A stretch of 11,146 nt of DNA, taken from positions 1 to 11,146 of the forward strand of contig DBTS01000043.1 in assembly GCA_002307175.1 (NCBI GenBank), written 5' to 3'. Source of the stretch: Rhodocyclaceae bacterium UBA1310. Lineage in GTDB: Bacteria > Pseudomonadota > Gammaproteobacteria > Burkholderiales > Rhodocyclaceae. Made by a program: the position numbers and the translations under genes. Positions 6,301-11,146 of the stretch are shown in pieces. The notes beneath the pieces were generated by a model. The model was not told the DNA's origin, made no database searches, and saw nothing but the letters and a program-made list of their open reading frames with translations. Positions within the stretch are counted from its first letter, which is position 1. Each line of letters starts with the position of its first letter.

Positions 6301-7056
6301 ATGGAAGTTTTTCTGATTGCACTGCCGGGGTTTCTGTTCCACGCATATTCCACAGCACCGATGTTAATGGGCATGATCGTCGCCATCTACTGGCTGAGGG
6401 CAGGTGAGCGGAAGGTATATCTATGCAGCCTGGCGGGATCGATTGCCGGTGGCGCGGCTGCACTGATGATCCTCTGGGGAGCCTTATTCGGAGACGGTCT
6501 GGAGCATTCTTCCAGGGCAGAGGTAATCTTCGTCGTTGCACCTATCTATGCTGTGCTCCCCCAGGGTATTGCCTACGCGATCAGTGCGGCCGTTCTCAGG
6601 CGCAACCCGGAAGGAGAGGAGGTTTCCCCGCTTGCCAGAAATGCTCTGCTGATTCCGGTGATCATTCTGGCAATCATGCTGGTGGGCATGCTCAGGCTTT
6701 CCATGAAAGGCAATGACCTCGCCGTGGCGGAGCAGGCCAGAAACCCAGCCACTCTGCAGCGCATATTTGAAGCCTCCCGGGCGGGCAGGGCAGATCCGTT
6801 CGGAGTGCCACTGTTTCTGGCCCAGAACCCGAATACGCCACCCGACATCCTCACGCAGCTGGCCAGGCATGAGCATCCATCCGTCAGGGGCCATGTGGCT
6901 CAGAATCCGCAAACGCCGCTGACCGTCGTCGAAAGCCTGCGCCACGACTGCGCGGCATTCGTGCGCGAGGCTGTGCAGAACAGACTTGGTGCTGAAAAAA
7001 CAGCGCTGGAGGCGCCGACAGCTCCGCACGTTTGCGGGGCATATTCTCAGCGTTAA
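6301..7056 (+). CDS. Membrane protein with C-terminal LRV-like repeats
   Basis: A 251-residue protein I cannot name. The N-terminal half has about four hydrophobic segments (roughly residues 3-31, 41-62, 74-97 and 112-132), so it sits in the inner membrane. Residues about 140-240 are soluble and carry repeats of leucine-rich-variant (LRV) type. The best are FLAQNPNTPPDILTQLARHE and HVAQNPQTPLTVVESLRHD, each with the NPxTPxxxLxxLaxD pattern, preceded by a weaker AEQARNPATLQRIF and followed by VREAVQNR. LRV repeats form short superhelical scaffolds seen next to an Fe-S cluster in a nitrogen-fixation protein; no cysteine cluster is present here, so only a binding role is likely. The ATG at 6301 has no clear ribosome site; an ATG at 6361 would remove most of the first hydrophobic segment. 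A strong terminator follows the stop directly. Confidence 0.75.
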   Translation: MEVFLIALPGFLFHAYSTAPMLMGMIVAIYWLRAGERKVYLCSLAGSIAGGAAALMILWGALFGDGLEHSSRAEVIFVVAPIYAVLPQGIAYAISAAVLRRNPEGEEVSPLARNALLIPVIILAIMLVGMLRLSMKGNDLAVAEQARNPATLQRIFEASRAGRADPFGVPLFLAQNPNTPPDILTQLARHEHPSVRGHVAQNPQTPLTVVESLRHDCAAFVREAVQNRLGAEKTALEAPTAPHVCGAYSQR

Positions 7057-7057
7057 A

Positions 7058-7084
7058 GCACAATCATTATCTGTGCATTTTTTT
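7058..7084 (+). terminator. Rho-independent terminator of the LRV-repeat gene
   Basis: GCACA (7058-7062) pairs with TGTGC (7072-7076) across a nine-base loop, followed by A and seven T (7078-7084). It begins two bases after the stop codon. Confidence 0.7.
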
Positions 7085-7424
7085 GGCAGATGTTTTGGTA
7101 TATGCAATTTTATCATTTGACATATTCTTGGTTCTTCAGACTTTCGTATGGGTCAGGCATGCCTTGTCGCGCTCTCCATTGCGCAAGATACACCGCAAAT
7201 GTAGGGTGCAATTCGCTGACGCGCGTTGTTGGCTGCGCCACCCGAAACGCGTGTTGGCCTGTGTTGTACTGCCATTACGCTTTTCGGCCTGCTGCAACGA
7301 CCTGGCCGATACAAAAATAAACCCGAGAAAAAACAAAAAAGCAAGGCATGGCACCGTCAGCGCATCGCACAACCTGCCCAAAGGTGTAATATGGTGTTGT
7401 CTTCTTTTAAACTAGGTTGATTTC
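7085..7424. other. Gene-free stretch upstream of the first lipoprotein gene
   Basis: No gene supported. The first 60 bases are AT-rich and contain TTGACA at about 7117 without a well-spaced -10. A REP-like element lies at 7201-7243. From about 7310 there is an A-rich run. An open frame crossing the stretch starts inside the preceding gene and overlaps its terminator, so it is rejected. Confidence 0.5.
7201..7243. repeat. REP-like palindromic element
   Basis: A GTAG tetranucleotide leads into GGGTG (7204-7208), and CACCC (7239-7243) closes an imperfect palindrome of about 40 bases rich in GCGC. The core GGTGCAATTCGCTGACGCG resembles GGTGCAATCCGCTTCGCTC at 8985-9003. A GTAG-headed imperfect palindrome is the usual form of REP elements mobilised by RAYTs, but the pairing here is poor. 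Confidence 0.4.
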
Positions 7425-7859
7425 ATGAAAATTCTGTTGGCGCTTTTTACAACAATAACGCTGTTGCTCGCGGGTTGCAGTTCCAAGGAAGAGGTCAAGC
7501 CGGAGGCCGTGCTGTCCGCCCTCCAGAAAGCCGGAATTCCGATTGCAAAATCAGAGATCTACACTGCCGAGACGGATACCAACAAGCAGTTGGGCCGCCC
7601 CAATCAGTACATCGCCAAGGCTAACTGGGCTGACAGTCGGCTGCAGCAGCCTGCGGGTGACATGGCTGGCGGCACGGTGGAAATTTTCAAGTCTGAAGCT
7701 GATCTGAAAGCACGCAAGGACTACGTCGATAACATCGGCAAAGCGATGCCGATGATGGCGCAATACCAATACAGCAAGGGGCTCGTGCTGATCCGGCTGG
7801 AAAAGGCCCTGACACCCGAGCAGGCTGCCGAATACGAAAAAGTGCTGAACAGCCTCTGA
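7425..7859 (+). CDS. Small lipoprotein of unknown function (first of a tandem pair)
   Basis: A 144-residue predicted lipoprotein. The signal is MKILLALFTTITLLLAGC with a textbook lipobox LAGC; C18 would be lipidated, and SS after it favours outer-membrane sorting. The mature part begins with a charged linker, then a compact domain of about 120 residues with KAGIPI, IYTAETDTNK, YIAKANWADSRL, GGTVEIF, MAQYQY and ALTPEQAAEYEKVL. I do not recognise the family. It aligns without gaps to the next gene over the mature 120 residues, with 91 identical positions counted by eye. The ATG at 7425 follows AGGTTGA. The gene has its own strong terminator at 7884-7908, so it is a separate transcript from its twin. 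Confidence 0.85.
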   Translation: MKILLALFTTITLLLAGCSSKEEVKPEAVLSALQKAGIPIAKSEIYTAETDTNKQLGRPNQYIAKANWADSRLQQPAGDMAGGTVEIFKSEADLKARKDYVDNIGKAMPMMAQYQYSKGLVLIRLEKALTPEQAAEYEKVLNSL

Positions 7860-7883
7860 TATCCGGAACGTTCATCACGCATC

Positions 7884-7908
7884 AGCGCCTCCACTGTGAG
7901 GCGCTTTT
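7884..7908 (+). terminator. Strong rho-independent terminator between the duplicated lipoproteins
   Basis: AGCGCCTC (7884-7891) pairs perfectly with GAGGCGCT (7898-7905) around a six-base loop, ending in TTTT (7905-7908). It lies 25 bases after the first lipoprotein's stop. Confidence 0.9.
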
Positions 7909-7954
7909 CGATTGCAGCAGATATTTTATCAATAACCAAAACAGGAATGATGTC

Positions 7955-8398
7955 ATGAAGATATTGATGGCGGTACTGGCGGCAGGGTTTGTATGGGCTG
8001 TTGGATGCAGCGATGCCCTGGCCAGGAAAGCAGTGACGCCGGAAGTGGTGCTGGCAACGCTTGAGAAGGCGGGTATTCCGATTGGCGACAAGGAGGTCTA
8101 CACCGCAGAGACTGATGTGAACAAGCTGCTGGGGCGCCCCGGGCAGTACGTTGCCAAGGCCAACTGGGCGGATAGCCGTCTGCGGCAGCCGGCGGACGAC
8201 ATGGCAGGGGGCTCTGTGGAAATCTTCCGTAACGAACGCGATCTGAAGGCACGCAAGACTTACGTTGAGAACATCGGCAGGGCCATGCCTTCAATGGCCC
8301 AGTATCAATATCAGAAGGGACTGGTGCTGATCCGCCTGGACAAGGCTTTGACGCCAGAACAGGCCGCTGAATACGAAAAAGCCATCAAGGCTCTTTGA
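7955..8398 (+). CDS. Small lipoprotein-like protein (second of a tandem pair)
   Basis: A 147-residue paralogue of the preceding lipoprotein, most likely a tandem duplication. The signal MKILMAVLAAGFVWAVGC has a less standard lipobox (AVGC, C18), so lipidation is likely but less certain. The linker after C18 differs (SDALARKAV), and ALA-R could even be a signal peptidase I site. The mature domain is strongly conserved: TAETDVNK, YVAKANWADSRL, DMAGGSVEIF, MAQYQYQKGLVLIRL and ALTPEQAAEYEKAIKAL. Function unknown. AGGAATGATGTC precedes the ATG at 7955. A hairpin without a T-run follows at 8412-8438. Confidence 0.85.
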   Translation: MKILMAVLAAGFVWAVGCSDALARKAVTPEVVLATLEKAGIPIGDKEVYTAETDVNKLLGRPGQYVAKANWADSRLRQPADDMAGGSVEIFRNERDLKARKTYVENIGRAMPSMAQYQYQKGLVLIRLDKALTPEQAAEYEKAIKAL

Positions 8399-8411
8399 GG
8401 CTGGAGAGAGG

Positions 8412-8438
8412 GCAGGCGACTCTGCCTGGAGCGCCTGC
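8412..8438 (+). terminator. Hairpin after the second lipoprotein gene
   Basis: GCAGGCG (8412-8418) pairs perfectly with CGCCTGC (8432-8438) across a 13-base loop; an alternative GGCAG-6-CTGCC fold (8411-8426) competes. No T-run follows, so it may be a weak terminator or attenuate read-through. Confidence 0.4.
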
Positions 8439-8492
8439 AACATCAGATGCATGACGTACTTGCTCTATCGAAAGGGATCAGAAGGAGGCAAC

Positions 8493-8906
8493 ATGAGATC
8501 AATCATCACCATGATGTTTTTCACGATTTTCTATATTTTCTCCTTGCCAGCAGCTTCACAAACAACCGAGCCCGGCAAATTAGTCAGATTGAGTATTGAT
8601 GAACCTGCCTCTGCAAAAGCAAAGCCATTGAAAATCGATTTTACGGAAATTCAACGCGAAGCTGGTAGTTCGATTGTTGAAGTTAACTTAATTTCCGGCG
8701 CAAGCGTAGCTTCTTCAATGTTTATCCTGAAAGGAATGTGCACTGTCATGCAATCCCGATCGGAACACTTTTTCCAAAGCAAACAGATTGAAAAAAATCC
8801 AATCAGATATAGAATCACTTTCCCAAAAAAAGCATTAAATACCGAACCCCGGGACGATGCTGAAAAGATTTTTTCAGTACAGGAATGCCAGATGTTTGGG
8901 TTTTGA
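8493..8906 (+). CDS. Small exported protein of unknown function
   Basis: A 137-residue protein with no recognised family. The signal peptide has a hydrophobic core (IITMMFFTIFYIFSLPAA) with probable cleavage after PAAS at about residue 22, giving a periplasmic protein of about 115 residues. The mature part has two cysteines, C83 and C132, which could form a disulphide, and two short alternating strands (SSIVEVNLISG, IRYRITFP), suggesting a beta-rich fold. The start at 8493 is fixed by AGGAGG seven bases upstream; an in-frame ATG at 8451 lacks this. The gene is more AT-rich than its neighbours and may be foreign. After the stop there is a run of seven T (8911-8917) but no convincing hairpin. 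Confidence 0.75.
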   Translation: MRSIITMMFFTIFYIFSLPAASQTTEPGKLVRLSIDEPASAKAKPLKIDFTEIQREAGSSIVEVNLISGASVASSMFILKGMCTVMQSRSEHFFQSKQIEKNPIRYRITFPKKALNTEPRDDAEKIFSVQECQMFGF

Positions 8907-8984
8907 GCTGTTTTTTTATAAAAATAACGTCTGTCAGGCCATGAGACAGCCAAATAGGCTTGTACGACGCAAAGCCGTGCGGAA

Positions 8985-9012
8985 GGTGCAATCCGCTTCG
9001 CTCATTGGCACA
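8985..9012. repeat. REP-like imperfect palindrome
   Basis: GGTGCAATCCGCTTCG followed by CTCATTGGCACA: GTGCAAT pairs with ATTGGCAC with one bulged base around a GC-rich centre. The left half resembles the 7205-7223 segment of the other REP-like element. Confidence 0.4.
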
Positions 9013-9264
9013 CTACGAAAAACGCGGCACTGGGTCATGCCAATGGCGTAGCTTGGGAAAGCCGCAGGTGTCTCCCAACGCTTTTCTACATGGTATCGTA
9101 TCCGTTTCGAACGGAGCACGCATACTGATCTTTTCCACCCCGCAGAGACGAAAAATCCAATGCGTCGGATACGCAGCGGTCGTTTCTCAACACTTCATAA
9201 TACGTCTTTAGCATTCCCTGTAGAGTGGTACGAGTGCAGCATGGGTTCCACATCGTTCGCTACG

Positions 9265-9294
9265 GGGTGATAAGCAAAGGCCTGCGGATTACCC
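9265..9294. repeat. REP-like imperfect palindrome
   Basis: GGGTGAT (9265-9271) pairs with ATTACCC (9288-9294) at six of seven positions around a centre containing AGGCCT. It sits about 20 bases ahead of the 2H-like gene and could affect its transcription. Confidence 0.3.
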
Positions 9295-9314
9295 ACACGA
9301 CAGTCTGAGGGTCC

Positions 9315-9863
9315 ATGTTTTCAGTTCCAACCTACATCGTTCTTGATCTGCCTGCTGCGATTGGAGCAGAGGTCGTTTCGTTTCGCGCTCGTTTTGACGC
9401 ATACACGGCAGCTCTGCCACCCGAAATTACTGTCGCGGGCTCGTCAGGTATCGGCACTCTTGCAGAAGGCCAAGACCCTGAATGCGTCTTTAAGGCGTTG
9501 GAGCGCATTGCCCAAGCGCACTTACCGTTTGCCAGTTCGTTCGTGTCTATCGAGCGGTTTCCCGGAACCCATATCTTTTGGCTGAAACCACGCGAGCGCA
9601 AGCCATTTGACGATCTGCAAGCTTCTCTGCTTGAGGTGGGCATCCTATTTCTTGGCAATCCATTTCCGTTTAACCCGCATTGCACCATCAGTTCGAATGA
9701 TCTGCTGACTGCCGCACAGATCAATGATCTGCTCAACACGACGGTCCCAAGGCAAGAGTTTCTGCTGTCGAGGCTCTGCGTCTATCATTTGATTGATGGC
9801 CGTGCCTCTTTGTTACGGGAGTTCTCTTTCCTTGGAGGCCCTCGCAACGCGTCGCCTTTTTAG
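9315..9863 (+). CDS. 2H phosphoesterase superfamily (2'-5' RNA ligase-like) protein
   Basis: A 182-residue predicted cytoplasmic protein of the 2H fold. 2H enzymes use two HxT motifs to open 2',3'-cyclic phosphates or hydrolyse 2'-5' phosphodiesters. The second motif is clear: PHCTIS with H122 and T124, preceded by FPFN. At the place of the first motif the sequence is LPPEITVAGSSGIG (E37, T39): the usual LPPHITL has lost its histidine to glutamate. The rest fits the family: an N-terminal YIVLDLP strand, a FASSFVSIERFPGTHIFWL hairpin, and the terminal LLSRLCVYHL segment. It may be catalytically impaired or belong to a variant subfamily; a role in RNA end processing is inference. The ATG at 9315 follows GAGGG. 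A short hairpin overlaps the stop codon. Confidence 0.75.
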   Translation: MFSVPTYIVLDLPAAIGAEVVSFRARFDAYTAALPPEITVAGSSGIGTLAEGQDPECVFKALERIAQAHLPFASSFVSIERFPGTHIFWLKPRERKPFDDLQASLLEVGILFLGNPFPFNPHCTISSNDLLTAAQINDLLNTTVPRQEFLLSRLCVYHLIDGRASLLREFSFLGGPRNASPF

Positions 9864-9881
9864 CCCCCAGGCTCAGGGGCT
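9862..9881 (+). terminator. Hairpin overlapping the stop of the 2H-like gene
   Basis: AGCCCC (9862-9867), which includes the last bases of the TAG stop, pairs with GGGGCT (9876-9881) across an eight-base loop. No T-run follows, so termination is uncertain. Confidence 0.35.
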
Positions 9882-10195
9882 CCAGATCAGCTGGCGGCTC
9901 AAAGTTGGCGTTGAATTCCTTTTTCCCGCACCTTCCACGACGGACATTCATGCAGGTTTTGAAATCACGTTAAAAGAGATAAAGCCTGCGGTTTTTGTCC
10001 TGCTACGCCCTGAATCAAGCGTTTTTGGGCCTTATCCTGTCGAACTCTCGGGCCTGAAATGCTGCCCAAAGAACTGCATCGTTTTGCTGCCGACCTGAAA
10101 TCGCAGCGTGCGTCTGCACGCGAATGCGCGCGAAGCGGTAGCTGCTCGGACGGCGGTTTTCTGTGCCGGAATGAATAGGATGATCAGGATAGAAA
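9882..10195. other. Gene-free stretch ahead of the exported protein
   Basis: No supported gene. An AAAGCC-TGC-GGTTTT hairpin with one G-T pair (9981-9995), followed by more T, could be a weak terminator. The sequence near 10100-10140 is GCG-rich. No promoter stands out ahead of 10196. Confidence 0.4.
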
Positions 10196-10993
10196 ATGAA
10201 TTTCGTTAAAATCGGATTTGGTGTTTGCATGGCGGCGCAGGTGCTGAGCGCTGCGGCTTCCAGTGAAATTCCCTCTGACGTGGCGCCGTGGGTGCTGTGG
10301 GGGAAAGGGGATCTGAAGGTGACTGATCTTGCCGCGGGTGAGCCCGCGAATCGCGAATGGTCGGGCTGGTGGAATGCGTGCTCTGGTGATGCACAGATCG
10401 ATGTGAAAAAGCGGATCAATGGCAAGCCTTCGGCGGGCACTATGCTTGCAATCTCCTCTGAAACCCTTGCCTTCCGGGGCGACCTGGGGATTCCTGCGCA
10501 ATATGAGAATGAAGCATGGGAAGAGAGGCAGTTCTATTTCATGGAGCTGGAGCGTACGCTGAATGCTGTCTTGCCGGGTGGGATGCCCACCTCAGATCAG
10601 CCGGAAATGGTCGATCAGCAGGGTGCCGAGCCGCTCAGATATAATGGCAATATCATTCTTGCGGCCTCCTGGCATGTCACCGGCAGCGTGACGCAGGATG
10701 GCGCTACGCTCAGGCTTAACCTGCACGTTGTGGCCGGAGATCAGCGTGGAAATCGCGCCGACAGCGGATTCCAGGATCTGCGTTTCGAGGGAGATCTGAC
10801 GACGCTGGCATCCCGAAGTCTGGACGGACACCTGGCACTCGGCGGCTGGCGCCTTTACGGCGAGGGGCAGAAAGTGGCTGCACATGCAGTCAACACGCCT
10901 GTACCGTTCCGTACAGTAGATGATCTGAGGGCGTTCCTGAAAACCCTGCCGCAGAAACCCTCAAACCCGGCATTGTGTGCCATGCCGCACTGA
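10196..10993 (+). CDS. Exported protein of unknown function
   Basis: A 265-residue predicted periplasmic protein. The signal peptide is MNFVKIGFGVCMAAQVLSAAAS, with likely cleavage after residue 22. A tryptophan-rich stretch follows: PWVLWGKGD and REWSGWWNAC. The mature chain has two cysteines, C62 (WWNACSG) and C261 (NPALCAMP), at opposite ends, possibly a disulphide closing the chain. Residues about 150-230 alternate short beta-strand-like segments (NIILAASWHVTGSVTQDGATLRLNLHVV, then DLRFEGDLTTLASRSLDGHLALGGWRLYG), suggesting a beta-sheet-rich domain. No catalytic motif was recognised. AGGAT lies six bases ahead of the ATG. The gene is GC-rich like the main body of the window and stands alone. 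Confidence 0.75.
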   Translation: MNFVKIGFGVCMAAQVLSAAASSEIPSDVAPWVLWGKGDLKVTDLAAGEPANREWSGWWNACSGDAQIDVKKRINGKPSAGTMLAISSETLAFRGDLGIPAQYENEAWEERQFYFMELERTLNAVLPGGMPTSDQPEMVDQQGAEPLRYNGNIILAASWHVTGSVTQDGATLRLNLHVVAGDQRGNRADSGFQDLRFEGDLTTLASRSLDGHLALGGWRLYGEGQKVAAHAVNTPVPFRTVDDLRAFLKTLPQKPSNPALCAMPH

Positions 10994-11035
10994 TCGTGTG
11001 ATCCGGCACCCCAGACATCACTCCTGGCATCTGGG

Positions 11036-11069
11036 CGCTGCCACCCGCGCCGAGGCGCAGGTGGCAGCG
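11036..11069. terminator. Long near-perfect hairpin downstream of the exported protein
   Basis: CGCTGCCACC (11036-11045) pairs perfectly with GGTGGCAGCG (11060-11069). After one C-A mismatch the inner GCGC and GCGC pair round a four-base loop. The total stem is about 14 pairs. It has no T-run on either strand. It lies 43 bases after the stop at 10993 and could end transcription, protect the transcript's 3' end, or be a REP-type palindrome. Confidence 0.5.
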
Positions 11070-11087
11070 GGTACGCTTAGAAGCTGT

Positions 11088-11146
11088 TCATGACCTTACT
11101 GCGAAGGCGTGATCGGGCCGAATGCGCTGCTCGAAATCCTCATTTA
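11088..11146 (-). other. Possible C-terminal end of a minus-strand gene entering from the right
   Basis: On the minus strand the last 59 bases read NEDFEQRIRPDHAFAVRS and then TGA (11090-11088). It is the only minus frame open to the edge, but 19 codons are too few to identify. It could be the tail of a gene or an insertion sequence beyond the window. Confidence 0.2.

Larger units (their letters stand above)
8907..9314. other. Gene-free stretch with REP-like palindromes
   Basis: About 400 bases without a supported gene. It contains imperfect palindromes at 8985-9012 and 9265-9294, a perfect TCCGTT-TCG-AACGGA hairpin at 9101-9115, and TTGGGA/TCCCAA arms at 9053-9078. Short frames here lack ribosome sites and overlap these palindromes. 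No tRNA-like fold was recognised. Confidence 0.5.

Noticed and set aside
5671..6342. Minus-strand frame of 223 codons opposite rubrerythrin
   Set aside because: Shadow of the rubrerythrin gene, whose metal ligands are complete on the plus strand.
7032..7415. Plus-strand frame of 127 codons between the LRV-repeat gene and the first lipoprotein
   Set aside because: Starts inside the upstream gene, overlaps its terminator and a REP-like palindrome, and has no ribosome site or family resemblance.
8960..9211. Plus-strand frame of 83 codons in the 8907-9314 gap
   Set aside because: Spans palindromic sequence, has no ribosome site and no recognisable protein features.
9793..10098. Plus-strand frame of 101 codons overlapping the end of the 2H-like gene
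   Set aside because: Begins inside the 2H-like gene in another frame; no ribosome site or motif.
9862..10195. Possible integron attC site near the 2H-like gene, suggested by isolated small genes with intervening hairpins
   Set aside because: The conserved core (RYYYAAC / GTTRRRY) with matching arms could not be found, and the hairpin at 9862 does not fit attC structure.

Overview
The window looks like accessory chromosome from a GC-rich Gram-negative bacterium. A beta-proteobacterium is my best guess, and only a guess. It rests on Sec and lipoprotein signals, an IS200-like REP-associated transposase of proteobacterial type, short REP-like palindromes and high-GC codon use in most genes. No RNA gene, CRISPR array or housekeeping operon was seen that would fix the lineage.

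Layout. Positions 1-313 hold the end of an IS4-family (Tn5/IS50-like) insertion sequence, with the transposase N-terminus on the minus strand running off the left edge. From about 314 to 2362 lies a visibly AT-rich segment with one gene. It encodes an unusual regulator-like protein: an AlbA_2/Schlafen-type domain, a RecG-C/GHKL-like ATPase domain, a winged helix and a C-terminal RNA recognition motif (RRM). A cluster of GGGTA boxes precedes it. Positions 2363-2800 hold non-coding sequence and a decayed copy of a REP-associated tyrosine transposase (RAYT) with its leader. A secreted two-HKD phospholipase D-like protein follows on the minus strand (2881-4110). Next comes a 565-base gene-free stretch with short tandem repeats and two more copies of the RAYT leader, then the intact RAYT gene (4676-5542).

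From 5689 onward the window holds mostly small, individually spaced plus-strand genes: a rubrerythrin, a membrane protein with C-terminal LRV-like repeats, two tandemly duplicated lipoproteins separated by a clear terminator, a small AT-rich exported protein, a 2H-phosphoesterase-like protein that lacks its first catalytic histidine, and an exported protein of unknown function. Long intergenic gaps (7057-7424, 8907-9314, 9864-10195) contain REP-like palindromes and hairpins. A long hairpin lies at 11036-11069 near the right edge.

The genes do not form one obvious pathway. Most are separated by terminators or gaps of 90-500 bases and look like single transcription units. Two themes stand out: mobile or REP-related DNA (IS4-like end, decayed and intact RAYT, leader repeats, palindromes) and small envelope or exported proteins. 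The most unusual item is the AlbA_2-ATPase-winged helix-RRM fusion on its own AT-rich segment between two mobile-element remnants.
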